Positions 7,420 to 15,895 are shown, numbered from the stretch's first letter. The stretch is 43,808 bases of DNA from Acidobacteriota bacterium (GCA_024641545.1 JAHECW010000009.1:1-43808); one strand, 5' to 3'. The notes: a model not told the origin generated them from the letters alone. Numbers and translations: made by a program.

Positions 7420-8619
7420 ATGACTGAGAACAACGAAGAACAACAGAACTCACAGAACCGAAAACCACGACGACGACGCCGGCGTCCCCGCCGACGCGGA
7501 GGCGCCACGGGTGCCGTGCTGCCGGTCCACGGCTATCTCCTGGTTCGGGAAAAGGGCAGCCCGGTTCTTGTCAGTTCCGCGAACAATTTCGTGGCCGTGA
7601 AGAACGACCCCCTGGTCCCGGCGGAGCTGATCAACACACTGCATCTCGAAAGTGGGCTGCGGATCGAAGCCAAGGCGCGCGGCAACGACCGGCCCAGGGT
7701 CTTTGAGATCGATACCATCGAAGGCATGCCGCCCGAGGAGTATCGGGCCAAGGCCATCCCGTTCCAGGAGCTGATCAGCATCGATCCCCTCGAACGATTC
7801 AAGCTCGAGACCGATCCGGATCTCGTCGAACCGAGAGTGACCGAGCTCATCGCGCCCCTCGGCATGGGACAGCGCTGTCTCATCGTCTCGCCACCTAAGG
7901 CCGGGAAGACAACGCTGCTGCAGCAAATGGCCCACGCCATCGCCGCCAACCATCCGACCACCACGATTTTCGTTCTCCTGGTCGATGAACGTCCGGAGGA
8001 GGTCACCGACTGGAAACGAAGCATCGCCCGCGGCGAAGTCTTTGCTTCATCATCGGATCAGAGCCTCGAATCCCATATCCAGATCTCGGAGATGGTCTTC
8101 GAACGCGCCCGCCGGCTCGTGGAAATGGGCGAAGACGTCGTCGTCTTCATGGACTCGCTCACCCGCATGTCCCGCGCCTACAACAACTCCCAGAAGGGCT
8201 CGGGCAGAATCATGTCCGGCGGCATCGACGCCCGCACCATGGAGAAGCCGCGACGGTTTTTCGGTTCCGCACGAAACATCGAGGGCGGCGGCAGCCTGAC
8301 CGTGGTCGCCACCTGCCTCATCGACACCGGTTCGCGGATGGATGAGGTGATCTTTCAGGAGTTCAAGGGCACCGGCAACATGGAGATCGTGCTCGATCGC
8401 AGGCTCTTCGAAAAGCGGATCTTCCCGACGATCAACATTCCGCAGTCGGGAACCCGAAAAGAGGAGAAGCTCTACTCGAACGAGCAGGTCGAAAAGCTCT
8501 ACCTCATGCGTCGCGCCCTGTCGTCGTTGTCACCCGAGGCGGCGATGGAGCTGCTGCTGCAGAAGGTTCGCGAGTTCTCCTCCAACGATCTCTTTCTCCA
8601 GTCACTGCAGCTCAAATAG
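7420..8619 (+). CDS. rho: Transcription termination factor Rho
   Basis: A 399-residue hexameric RNA translocase that ends transcription. The motor domain is canonical: P-loop SPPKAGKTT (about 157-165), [11 protein letters not shown] (about 187-197), Walker [10 protein letters not shown], the secondary-site loop [13 protein letters not shown] (about 259-271), [11 protein letters not shown] and the [21 protein letters not shown] segment. The N-terminus is unusual. The helical Rho_N domain is missing and replaced by an acidic/Gln start and an arginine-rich tail (about 15-27). The OB-fold that follows (about 33-100) lacks the usual aromatic DGxGFL RNP1 motif. The ATG follows GGGAAGG closely. It is probably monocistronic; mqnE downstream has its own promoter. 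Confidence 0.95.
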   Translation: MTENNEEQQNSQNRKPRRRRRRPRRRGGATGAVLPVHGYLLVREKGSPVLVSSANNFVAVKNDPLVPAELINTLHLESGLRIEAKARGNDRPRVFEIDTIEGMPPEEYRAKAIPFQELISIDPLERFKLETDPDLVEPRVTELIAPLGMGQRCLIVSPPKAGKTTLLQQMAHAIAANHPTTTIFVLLVDERPEEVTDWKRSIARGEVFASSSDQSLESHIQISEMVFERARRLVEMGEDVVVFMDSLTRMSRAYNNSQKGSGRIMSGGIDARTMEKPRRFFGSARNIEGGGSLTVVATCLIDTGSRMDEVIFQEFKGTGNMEIVLDRRLFEKRIFPTINIPQSGTRKEEKLYSNEQVEKLYLMRRALSSLSPEAAMELLLQKVREFSSNDLFLQSLQLK

Positions 8620-8646
8620 ACGCCTCGAAGACGCGATCATAAAAGC

Positions 8647-8675
8647 TTGTTTCGAGAACCTGTCTCATTGATAAT
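8647..8675 (+). promoter_or_regulatory. Promoter of mqnE
   Basis: TTGTTT (8647-8652), a 17-nt spacer and GATAAT (8670-8675) form a plausible sigma-70 promoter. The predicted first base is at 8682, exactly a GTG in frame with mqnE, so the message has at most a 6-nt leader before the ATG at 8688. Confidence 0.5.
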
Positions 8676-8687
8676 GGACGAGTGTCC

Positions 8688-9842
8688 ATGACCACGACTG
8701 CCGATCTCCGGCTCATCGACCGTTCGTTGGCGCCGATCGCCGACAAGGTGCTGGCCGGCGTCCGCCTCGACCGTGCTGACGGGATCGCCATCGCCACCAC
8801 CAACGATCTCCTCGCGGTCGGGCGCCTCGCCAACATCGTCCGCGAGCGGCTCCACGGCGACCGCACCTACTACAACGTCAACCGCCACCTCAACCCGACC
8901 AACGTCTGTGTTGCCTCGTGCAGGCTCTGCGCTTTCTATGTGCCGTGGCGCGACCGCGGGGAAGGCTGGACCTACACCGTGGAACAAGCGGTCGAGATGG
9001 CCGCCCGCGATGTCGACGAGTCGGTGTCGGAGCTCCACATCGTCGGCGGTCTCCATCCGAAGCTCCGGGTGGACTACTACGAGGCGCTCTTCCGGGCGCT
9101 CAAAGAGCGATTCCCCTGGGTTCACCTCAAGGCCCTCACCATGATCGAGCTCGACTTCATCGCCACCGCGTCGCGAATCGACCTCGGTGACCTGATCGCA
9201 CGCCTCAAGCGGGCGGGTCTCGACTCATGCCCCGGGGGCGGCGCCGAGATTTTCGCGGACCACGTGCGGCGTCAGATCTGCGACCACAAGACCGATGGCC
9301 GCCGTTGGCTCGAAATCGCCCGCGAGGTCCACCGGGCCGGCATCCGGTCCAACTGCACCATGCTCTACGGCCACGTCGAAACCGCCGAGGACCGCGTCGA
9401 TCATCTTCTCGCCCTGCGCGACCTGCAGGATGAAACGGGCGGGTTTCAGTGCATGATCCCGCTTGCCTTTCACCCCGAAAACACCGAGCTCGATCATCTT
9501 CCCCCCACCGGTGGCAGGCTTGACGTCCAGACCATCGCCACCACTCGCCTCATCCTCGACAACGTTCCCCACCTCAAGGCCTACTGGATCATGCTCGGCG
9601 AGAAGATCGCCCAGGTCGCGCTTCATTTCGGCGCCAACGACCTCGACGGAACCGTGGTCGACGAGCGGATCACCTCCGCCGCCGGCGGCACCGCAGGAAC
9701 CGGGCTCGATCGCCGGCGCCTCGAGTACTTGATTCGCGAAGCGGGGCGGACCCCGGTCCTGCGCGACACCCTCTACCGGCCGCTCGACCCCTCGTTCGCG
9801 GTGTCGGTATCGCCCGTAGCTGCCGGTTCCTCGACCTCCTGA
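8688..9842 (+). CDS. mqnE: Aminofutalosine synthase MqnE
   Basis: A 384-residue radical SAM enzyme that joins the chorismate-derived enolpyruvyl benzoate to the SAM adenosyl radical to make aminofutalosine, the first committed product of the futalosine menaquinone route. The 4Fe-4S cysteines are in NPTNVCVASCRLCAF (about 69-83). The family segments HIVGGLHPKL, CPGGGAEIF and TMLYGHVE, the DLQDETGGF stretch and IPLAFHPENT follow in order. The family stretch usually reading KAFTAVEI is KALTMIEL here. ATG 8688 is used; the in-frame GTG at 8682 coincides with the predicted transcription start and may be the true leaderless start. No other mqn gene is in the window. The last 70 bp overlap cvpA on the other strand. 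Confidence 0.9.
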   Translation: MTTTADLRLIDRSLAPIADKVLAGVRLDRADGIAIATTNDLLAVGRLANIVRERLHGDRTYYNVNRHLNPTNVCVASCRLCAFYVPWRDRGEGWTYTVEQAVEMAARDVDESVSELHIVGGLHPKLRVDYYEALFRALKERFPWVHLKALTMIELDFIATASRIDLGDLIARLKRAGLDSCPGGGAEIFADHVRRQICDHKTDGRRWLEIAREVHRAGIRSNCTMLYGHVETAEDRVDHLLALRDLQDETGGFQCMIPLAFHPENTELDHLPPTGGRLDVQTIATTRLILDNVPHLKAYWIMLGEKIAQVALHFGANDLDGTVVDERITSAAGGTAGTGLDRRRLEYLIREAGRTPVLRDTLYRPLDPSFAVSVSPVAAGSSTS

Positions 9843-10315
9843 GGCGCGGTCTCCGCGGGATTGAGCGCCCGCCCCATCGCCATCACCGCCCGGACCCGAG
9901 CGAGAAGAGCCGAGCGCTCCTCCATCGCGGCCAACTCGGGCGAGAGTCGAACCGCGGTCATGAGGAGCAACGCCAGAACCGCGGCGGCAACCGCGCCGGC
10001 CAGAGCCGCACCGAGCACCCGATTGACGCAACCCAGCTTGAGAGCCTCGAGGGTCTTCTCCATTCCCCACCCGGCGAGGAGGCACAGCATCGTGACGACG
10101 ACCAGCGGCAGCAGGTACGCCATGATGAGGGTGAACCACTCGCTGTTGACGAGCCCGGTCAGGGAGACGGCGAGGTCGGGGCCGATGACCACCGACAACC
10201 AGATCCCCAGGGCAAGGCCCCCGAGACCGAAGACGATGCGGATCGCCCCCTTGAAGAACCCGCCCAGGGTGATGCCGGCCCATACGACGACCAGCACGAG
10301 GTCGAGGATGGTCAT
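9773..10315 (-). CDS. cvpA: CvpA-family membrane protein
   Basis: A 180-residue inner-membrane protein of the CvpA family. The N-terminus MTILDLVLVVVWAGITLGGFFKGAIR is the typical first span and glycine-rich turn; three more spans follow to about residue 125 and the tail is polar. CvpA proteins are linked to envelope homeostasis and colicin V production, with no defined biochemical activity. The ATG at 10315 overlaps the CBS gene's stop as ATGA, so the two are translationally coupled. The last about 23 codons lie antisense to the end of mqnE, and the tail is low-complexity (Glu/Ala/Thr), as expected of a C-terminus extended into a neighbour. Confidence 0.85.
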   Translation of the reverse strand: MTILDLVLVVVWAGITLGGFFKGAIRIVFGLGGLALGIWLSVVIGPDLAVSLTGLVNSEWFTLIMAYLLPLVVVTMLCLLAGWGMEKTLEALKLGCVNRVLGAALAGAVAAAVLALLLMTAVRLSPELAAMEERSALLARVRAVMAMGRALNPAETAPQEVEEPAATGDTDTANEGSSGR

Positions 10316-10734
10316 GGCAGCAGGCGGACCGTCAAACGCAGGAAGTCGGCCTCGGTGACGATCCCGAGCAGGGTTCCGCTGTCGTCGACGACTGGGAGGC
10401 AGCCCCACTTGTTGTCGAGGAGGGTGCGGGCGGCGTTGGCCACAGTCTCGTCCGGACCTACGGTGACGACATCGCGGTGCATGGCCTCGACCACGGGAAC
10501 GGTGACGAAGATCCGACGCTGCTCGGCCGGTTCGACCTCGGCGAAGATCGAGAACGAGGCCGCCAGAAGATCCCGGTGGGTGACCAGGCCGACGAGCTTG
10601 CGATCCCGGAGCACCGGGAGATGCCGGATGCGGCCGCGGTCCATGCATCGTTTGGCGTCAGCGAGGGTCTCGTCCTCGATCAGGGTGACCACATCGGTTG
10701 ACATGATGTCTCGCACGCGCATCTGTGCGGGCAT
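10312..10734 (-). CDS. Two-CBS-domain protein
   Basis: A 140-residue protein consisting of a tandem CBS (Bateman) pair. Repeat 1 is VRDIMSTDVVTLIEDETL through GRIRHLPVLRD and LVGLVTHRDLL; repeat 2 is VVEAMHRDVVTVGPDETV through KWGCLPVVDDSG and LLGIVTEADFL. Such stand-alone pairs bind adenine nucleotides and act as energy sensors on partner proteins. The ATG at 10734 is preferred because GGAGGT lies 5-6 nt before it; the ATG at 10746 and GTG at 10749 have no ribosome-binding site. Its stop overlaps the cvpA start, so CvpA is a possible partner. That link is inference. Confidence 0.88.
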   Translation of the reverse strand: MPAQMRVRDIMSTDVVTLIEDETLADAKRCMDRGRIRHLPVLRDRKLVGLVTHRDLLAASFSIFAEVEPAEQRRIFVTVPVVEAMHRDVVTVGPDETVANAARTLLDNKWGCLPVVDDSGTLLGIVTEADFLRLTVRLLP

Positions 10735-10788
10735 GAGGACCTCCATCACGAGTGTAGCGTAGAGGTGCCGGATCCTCGATTCGGGATG

Positions 10789-10803
10789 CCGCGGAAACCG
10801 CGG
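10789..10803. other. Perfect short hairpin CCGCGG-AAA-CCGCGG
   Basis: A 6-bp all-GC stem with an AAA loop lies between fabG and the CBS gene. There is no T tract, so it is not a classical terminator. It may stabilise an mRNA end or be a Rho-associated structure. Confidence 0.35.
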
Positions 10804-10849
10804 CCCACCGGTCCCCGATCACTGATAACGCCCATTTCATCGCCGGTCG

Positions 10850-10880
10850 CAACCGCCACGACATAAAACCGTCGCGGTTG
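10850..10880 (-). terminator. Possible hairpin downstream of fabG
   Basis: CAACCGC (10850-10856) pairs with GCGGTTG (10874-10880), with further GAC/GTC pairing towards the loop. It starts 16 nt after the fabG stop on the minus strand. No run of T follows, so an intrinsic terminator is uncertain. Confidence 0.35.
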
Positions 10881-10895
10881 TGGGCGCCGGGTCCG

Positions 10896-11633
10896 TCAGA
10901 TGTAGAGACCGCCGGAGACGTTGATCACCACGCCGGTGATGTACGAGGCCTTCGGACCGGCGAGGAAGGTGACGGCGTCGGCGACATCGCCGGGCGTACC
11001 GAGACGCGGGATGGCGACGGTCTTCATCAGAGCGGCGCGCTGGTCGTCGGTGAGCGCATCGGTCATCGCCGTCTGGATGTAGCCCGGCGCCACCGCATTG
11101 ACGGTGACGTTGCGCGGTCCGAGCTCGCGCGCGAGGGACTTGGTGAATCCGATCAGCCCCGCCTTCGACGCCGAGTAGTTGGTCTGACCGGCATTGCCCA
11201 TGAGCCCGACCACCGAGGCGATGTTGACGATACGGCCGCTCTTCTGCCGCATCATGATCTTGGCCGTCGGTTGCGTCACCTTGAAGGCGCCGTCGAGGTT
11301 GATCCGCAGGACGAGGTCCCAATCTTCGGGCTTCATCCGCACCAGGAGCTGGTCGCGGGTGATCCCGGCGTTGTTGACCAGAATGTCGAGACGGCCGTGA
11401 TCCGAGTGGATGGCCCTGATCGCGTCGGCCGCAGCCGTCGCATCGGTGACATCCATCGGCCGCCCCTCGGCGAATCCGCCGGCGGCTTTGATCTCGGCGA
11501 CGATCTCGGTCGTGTCGAGGACATCGGCGCAGACCACATGCGCGCCGCCGGCCGCCATCTTGCGGGCGATCTCCGCGCCGATGCCCCGCGCACCACCGGT
11601 GATCACCGCGACCTGACCGTCAAAATCAGCCAT
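10896..11633 (-). CDS. fabG: 3-oxoacyl-ACP reductase FabG
   Basis: A 245-residue short-chain dehydrogenase that reduces 3-oxoacyl-ACP with NADPH in fatty-acid elongation. The cofactor motif is TGGARGIG (about 12-19), with NNAG near 87-90. The catalytic serine is S140 in NIAS, with Y153 and K157 in YSASK. The SGGLYI end matches the usual FabG C-terminus. GGAGG lies 5 nt before the ATG at 11633. It belongs with fabD/fabH/plsX upstream but is separated from fabD by a 372-bp repeat-bearing gap, so it may have its own promoter. The acpP gene that often follows fabG is absent here. Confidence 0.95.
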   Translation of the reverse strand: MADFDGQVAVITGGARGIGAEIARKMAAGGAHVVCADVLDTTEIVAEIKAAGGFAEGRPMDVTDATAAADAIRAIHSDHGRLDILVNNAGITRDQLLVRMKPEDWDLVLRINLDGAFKVTQPTAKIMMRQKSGRIVNIASVVGLMGNAGQTNYSASKAGLIGFTKSLARELGPRNVTVNAVAPGYIQTAMTDALTDDQRAALMKTVAIPRLGTPGDVADAVTFLAGPKASYITGVVINVSGGLYI

Positions 11634-12005
11634 TGCATCCTCCACTTTCATTGATACGCGCGCCATTAAACCACATCGACACCGAGACTCGGAGCCATCC
11701 GTGCGTCGCAAGCGCAAAGACGCGAAGGCGCAAAGGATTTCACGAAGGGCATCGCGATTTCAAGCCAGCGCCGCGCCCAGCCGAGAAATCCAACTACCGC
11801 GACGAAATCCACTCCGACAGACCATCCCCTTGAAGCTGGAGAGAGCCCTGAATTCGGTATCGCCAACTCAACTCAACGATGTCTCTGCGCTTCTTTGATA
11901 ACCCTGCAATGTCTTGGTGACCGCTTTGCGGCTTCGCGCCTTCGTGCTTGCGACGGTGCGATGTTGCGACGGCTCGGGGTGCCCAATGTGCCTCTGTGGT
12001 GGATT
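11634..12005. repeat. Inverted-repeat element with octamer units between fabD and fabG
   Basis: This 372-bp gap contains no gene. At the left, 11712-11735 holds three tandem octamers, GCGCAAAG, ACGCGAAG and GCGCAAAG. At the right, 11923-11947, the opposite strand reads GCACGAAG, GCGCGAAG and CCGCAAAG. Each block is capped by CGTCGCAAGC (11704-11713, and inverted at 11946-11955). Similarity continues outward to an ACCACA motif near 11668 and, inverted, near 12000. The arms enclose about 185 bp of ordinary-looking sequence with no coding signal. The whole looks like a degenerate inverted-repeat intergenic element; mobility is not shown. Confidence 0.65.
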
Positions 12006-12947
12006 TCAGCCGACGAGGTGTTCGATGACCTTCTCGATGGTCTCGACGGTTCCCGCCGGATAGCACGTGGCCGCACGGTCGATGCGTTTGACCAGGCCGC
12101 AGAGGACGTTGCCGGCACCGATCTCGACAAAGGTGTCGAATCCATCGCTGCGCAGCCGCTCGATGGTCTGCGTCCAGAGGACCGGGGAGTCGACCTGTTT
12201 GATGAGACCGTCACAGACCGCCTCGGGCATCGTCACCGGCGATGCGTCGATGTTGCGGTAGACCGGAAAGCCGAGCACGGAGAACTCGAGACCGCGCAGG
12301 GTGGGCGCCAATCCCGCGCGCGCCGGCGCCATCAGCGGCGAGTGGAAAGGAGCGGACACCGGCAACGGCAGCGCCCGTCGAGCACCGCGCGCCTTCAGCA
12401 CATCGATGGCCCGAGCCACCGCAGCCGCACCGCCGGCGATGACCACCTGACCGGGAGAGTTGAAGTTCGCCGGAACAACCGCCTCTCCGGTCTCGGTGGT
12501 GATCTCGTCGCACACCGCCCGGACCACCTCGTCGTCGAGACCGAGGATGGCCGCCATGGCGCCCCTGCCCACCGGGACCGCCTGTTGCATGAGGCGACCG
12601 CGCTCGCGAACGGTTCGGGCGGCACTCACCGCGCCCAGGCCGCCCGCGGCCACTACCGCCGAGTACTCGCCGAGGCTGTGGCCGGCCGCGGCCTCAGCGC
12701 GGAACCCGTGCTCGACGAGCACCTTCCACGCCGCCACCGAATGGGTCAACAGCGCCGGTTGGGTGTTTGTGGTCAGGCGGAGTTCTTCCTCCGGCCCGTT
12801 CCAACAGAGCTCCGAAAGGTCGTACTCGAGACCGTTGTCGATGTCGGTGAAGACGGTTGCCGCGGTCGGCCATCGATCTGCGAGATCGTGTCCCATTCCC
12901 ACGCTCTGGCTGCCCTGTCCCGGAAAGAGTGCTGCAATGCGCGCCAT
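12006..12947 (-). CDS. fabD: Malonyl-CoA:ACP transacylase FabD
   Basis: A 313-residue enzyme that loads malonyl groups onto acyl carrier protein. It has the oxyanion-hole FPGQGSQ at residues 8-14, the nucleophile S91 in GHSLGEYSA, the catalytic histidine in SAPFHSPLM near residue 200 and the VEIGAGNVL segment towards the end. The length is typical. The ATG at 12947 is selected over a GTG 3 nt upstream because AAGGAG sits 5 nt before it. It is third in the minus-strand run plsX, fabH, fabD, 32 nt after fabH. Confidence 0.95.
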   Translation of the reverse strand: MARIAALFPGQGSQSVGMGHDLADRWPTAATVFTDIDNGLEYDLSELCWNGPEEELRLTTNTQPALLTHSVAAWKVLVEHGFRAEAAAGHSLGEYSAVVAAGGLGAVSAARTVRERGRLMQQAVPVGRGAMAAILGLDDEVVRAVCDEITTETGEAVVPANFNSPGQVVIAGGAAAVARAIDVLKARGARRALPLPVSAPFHSPLMAPARAGLAPTLRGLEFSVLGFPVYRNIDASPVTMPEAVCDGLIKQVDSPVLWTQTIERLRSDGFDTFVEIGAGNVLCGLVKRIDRAATCYPAGTVETIEKVIEHLVG

Positions 12948-12979
12948 CACGACTCCTTTGATGCGCTCCGCAATCCGAT

Positions 12980-13978
12980 CTACATGCGGATCAGCGACGA
13001 GGCCCAGGTGAGGCCTCCGCCAAAGGCCGAGGTCAGCAGCAGGCTGCCCGGTTTGAGCCGACCTTCGTTGCGGGCATCGACCATGGCGAGGGGGATCGAG
13101 GCTGCCGATGTGTTCCCCACGCGCTCGACATTTGTGAAGACCTGTTCTTCCGACAACCCGAGGCGATTGCCCACCGCCTGGATGATCCGCATATTGGCCT
13201 GGTGAGGAATGAAAAGGTCGATGTCCTCGACGCCGATCCCGGCCGCGTCTATGACTTCACGGCTGATCTCGGTCAAGGATCGAACGGCCACCTTGAAGGT
13301 CTCGTTGCCCCGCATTTTGATATAGGGAAGCCGCTTGTCGATGGATTCGATGCTGTGGGGGGGAAACCGGCTGCCGCCGCCCGGCATGGAGATGATGTCC
13401 GCGTAGTTCCCGTCGGTTCGCCATCTGACATGCAGGATGCCCTCGCCGGGCGTGCCGGGTTTGAGCACGACAGCACCCGCACCATCGCCGAAAAGGACGC
13501 AGGTCGATCGATCCGTCCAGTCAACGTACCGGGTCAGGCATTCGGCACCGACCACGAGAATCGTCTCGGCCTCGCCGGTGGCGATGAACTGCCGGGCGAC
13601 ATTGAGGGAATAGGTGAAGCCCGAGCACGCGGCCGAAAGATCGAAGCAGGCCGCGTTGACCAGGCCCAGCATCGGCTGAACGATGGCCGCGGTGGCGGGG
13701 ATCGGTTGTTCGACCGTCGCCGTAGCGAGGATCAGCAGATCGACGTCTTCGGGCTCGACACCGGCATCCGTCAGAGCGGCTCGGCCGGCCCGGACAACGA
13801 GATCGACGAGCGCCTCATCCTCGGCGACGACCCGCCGCTCCCTGATTCCGGTCCGCGTCCTGATCCACTCGTCGCTGGTTTCCACCATCGCTTCGAGCTC
13901 GCGGTTGGTGAGGATCCGCTCGGGGAGGTATGAACCGAGGCCGACGATTTTCGCCGTCTTCGCGAAGTGATCGTGCAT
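12980..13978 (-). CDS. fabH: 3-oxoacyl-ACP synthase III FabH
   Basis: A 332-residue KAS III that condenses acetyl-CoA (or branched acyl-CoA) with malonyl-ACP to start fatty-acid synthesis. The catalytic triad is visible as C118 in DLSAACSGF, H259 in IPHQAN and N289 in GNTSAAS. The N-terminal GLGSYLPERILTN and SDEWIRTRTGI segments are family-typical. The start at 13978 lies 1 nt after the plsX stop, so translation is probably coupled. Starter specificity cannot be read from sequence. Confidence 0.96.
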   Translation of the reverse strand: MHDHFAKTAKIVGLGSYLPERILTNRELEAMVETSDEWIRTRTGIRERRVVAEDEALVDLVVRAGRAALTDAGVEPEDVDLLILATATVEQPIPATAAIVQPMLGLVNAACFDLSAACSGFTYSLNVARQFIATGEAETILVVGAECLTRYVDWTDRSTCVLFGDGAGAVVLKPGTPGEGILHVRWRTDGNYADIISMPGGGSRFPPHSIESIDKRLPYIKMRGNETFKVAVRSLTEISREVIDAAGIGVEDIDLFIPHQANMRIIQAVGNRLGLSEEQVFTNVERVGNTSAASIPLAMVDARNEGRLKPGSLLLTSAFGGGLTWASSLIRM

Positions 13979-13979
13979 C

Positions 13980-15011
13980 TCAGCCGTCCTCGCTCTGGCA
14001 TGGTTTGGACAGGACCTCGATGATCTTTTCGCCGATCTGCTGGATCACGCCGCTCGAGGCGTAGGAATCGGCAAACCGGATGGCGTTACGAATGGCCTTC
14101 GCCGTCGATCGGCCATGGCCGATGAGGCAGGCGCCGTTGACGCCGAGCAACGGTGCGCCGCCATGCTCGGCGTAGTCGACCTTGCGTTTGACATTGCGGA
14201 AGGCGCCCTTTGCCAGCACCAGGCCGGCGCCGTAGAGCGGCGATTGACGGGCCTCCTCCTTGAGCATCCCGACGACCATCTCGCCGAGCCCCTCGGCCAC
14301 CTTGAGGACGACGTTGCCGGTGAATCCGTCGCAGACCACCACATCGACCGCTCCGGTAAAAACGTCGCGGCCTTCCACGTTGCCGATGAAGTTGATCCCG
14401 GCCTCTTTGAGGACCAGGTAGTGGCGACGGATCCGCGGACCGCCCTTGGTTTCTTCCTCTCCCACCGACAGCAGCCCGACCCGGGGGTTCTCGACGCCAA
14501 GCACCGCCGATGCGTAGTAGGCCCCCATGACCGCGAACTGAACCAACTGGTGGGGTTTGACGTCGACATTGGCGCCGACGTCGAGAACCAGGGTGTGACC
14601 ATCGACCTTCGGCAGGATGGCTGCGAGCGCGGGCCGCTCCACGCCGCCGATCATTCCGAGGGCCGACTTCGCCGCGACCCACGCGGCGCCGGTATTCCCT
14701 GCCGTGACCATGGCCGATGCATGACCGCTGCGAACCAGCTCGGCGCAGACCGAAAGCGACGAGTTTCGTTTCCCTCGAAGGACCGTCAGCGGGGGATCCT
14801 GCATCCCGACGACATCGACGGCATCCACCAGCTCGAGTCCGTCGGGTATTGCCCGAAAGCGCCCGAGTTCTCGTCGCAGACGTTTGATGGGGCCGACCAG
14901 GCTGACCGCCAGACCGTAATCCGCCACTGCGTCCAACGCCCCCTGGATGCGGATCTGGGGCGTGCCGTCTCCACCCATGGCATCGAGAGCGATGGCTCGG
15001 GTGGACATCAT
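13980..15011 (-). CDS. plsX: Phosphate acyltransferase PlsX
   Basis: A 343-residue peripheral-membrane enzyme that converts acyl-ACP to acyl-phosphate, the donor for PlsY in phosphatidic-acid synthesis. The N-terminal ALDAMGGDGTP, SAMVTAGNTGA, LDVGANVD and CDGFTGNVVLK segments are the conserved family blocks. There are two adjacent ATGs at 15011 and 15008 with only weak ribosome-binding sequence; the first is used. It sits in the widespread yceD-rpmF-plsX-fabH-fabD order. Confidence 0.95.
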   Translation of the reverse strand: MMSTRAIALDAMGGDGTPQIRIQGALDAVADYGLAVSLVGPIKRLRRELGRFRAIPDGLELVDAVDVVGMQDPPLTVLRGKRNSSLSVCAELVRSGHASAMVTAGNTGAAWVAAKSALGMIGGVERPALAAILPKVDGHTLVLDVGANVDVKPHQLVQFAVMGAYYASAVLGVENPRVGLLSVGEEETKGGPRIRRHYLVLKEAGINFIGNVEGRDVFTGAVDVVVCDGFTGNVVLKVAEGLGEMVVGMLKEEARQSPLYGAGLVLAKGAFRNVKRKVDYAEHGGAPLLGVNGACLIGHGRSTAKAIRNAIRFADSYASSGVIQQIGEKIIEVLSKPCQSEDG

Positions 15012-15049
15012 TCACCCGTGCGACGGCGCGTCGGTCCTTCCACTATCCG

Positions 15050-15235
15050 TCAATCGAGGTCTTCAACCTCGATGACCTCACGACCCTTGTAACTTCCGCA
15101 GTGCGGACAAACCTGGTGCGGCGGCTTGGGTTCGAAGCACGAGGTGCAGAGACTCCAGCCCGGAGGCACCAGCCCATGGTGAGAGCGCCGCTTGTCGCGA
15201 CGCGTTCTCGAGATACGATGCTTTGGATTCGCCAT
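15050..15235 (-). CDS. rpmF: 50S ribosomal protein L32
   Basis: A 61-residue ribosomal protein. It opens MANPKHRISRTRRDKRRSHH and carries a zinc ribbon with two C-x2-C pairs, CTSC (about 30-33) and CPHC (about 43-46). This is therefore the zinc-binding form of L32. GGAGAG precedes the ATG at good spacing. It is flanked by yceD and plsX as in many bacteria. Confidence 0.96.
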   Translation of the reverse strand: MANPKHRISRTRRDKRRSHHGLVPPGWSLCTSCFEPKPPHQVCPHCGSYKGREVIEVEDLD

Positions 15236-15263
15236 CAGAACTCTCCGTTTCGTTTCAATCGAT

Positions 15264-15794
15264 TCAGTCGACCGGGTCGTGACCCGCCAGGTCCTTCAGC
15301 GCCGCCCATCTCGGATCGGCTTCGGGCTGGCATCGGCAGGCGCCTTCTTGGTTGCGGTTGGCGCCGCACTGTGGACACAACCCGGCACATTCTTCGGAAC
15401 AGACCACTCGGATCGGCATCTCGAGCAGCACCTGCTCGATCGCCAACTCTTCAAGATCCAGCAGCGGCTCGGTGAGAAAGACGACATCGAGATCGGCCTC
15501 GTCGAGGGCGAGCTCGGGGTCGACCGGCGCCGCGTCGGTCAGAGCGACTTCCAGATCGAAGCCCGACTCCATCCGCCACTCAACCGGCTCGAGGCATCGA
15601 CCGCAGCTGAGGTGCCCGCTGGCGCTGGTCCTGCCATCGACGAGATAGTGGTCACCGGCCGGGCGCACCTTCCCCTCCAACCGGACCTCCATCGGTCCGA
15701 TGACCCGAGTCGGGTCGAGCCGCTCATCGTCGAAACTCATGGTCTCGGCAAAGCTGATCAGCTCGGTTTCGATCTTGGAAAGGTCGACCTTCAC
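15264..15794 (-). CDS. yceD: YceD/DUF177 family protein
   Basis: A 176-residue protein of the YceD family, implicated in large-subunit rRNA processing or accumulation and almost always encoded before rpmF. The marks are the central SCGRCLEPVEW segment and the C-terminal cysteine cluster CSEECAGLCPQCGANRN plus ACRC. The start is taken as GTG 15794-15792 because GAGAGG lies 5 nt upstream and a promoter -10 element lies just beyond. Longer readings would begin upstream of the predicted transcription start. It is the first gene of the lipid/ribosome operon. Confidence 0.9.
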   Translation of the reverse strand: MKVDLSKIETELISFAETMSFDDERLDPTRVIGPMEVRLEGKVRPAGDHYLVDGRTSASGHLSCGRCLEPVEWRMESGFDLEVALTDAAPVDPELALDEADLDVVFLTEPLLDLEELAIEQVLLEMPIRVVCSEECAGLCPQCGANRNQEGACRCQPEADPRWAALKDLAGHDPVD

Positions 15795-15820
15795 ACACAC
15801 CTCTCCCCACAAGGTGCGGA

Positions 15821-15829
15821 AGTATAACA
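15821..15829 (-). promoter_or_regulatory. Extended -10 promoter of the yceD-rpmF-plsX-fab operon
   Basis: On the minus strand TGTTATACT combines the extended -10 TGn with TATACT, a 5/6 hexamer. The predicted start is about 20 nt before the yceD GTG, leaving room for its ribosome-binding site. No good -35 hexamer is visible, as is usual for extended -10 promoters. Confidence 0.6.
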
Positions 15830-15895
15830 TCCGGACCGGTGACTGGCTAGCCACCCGCTCCAGTTCGAGAATCACCACCTCCGATGGGCAATCGA

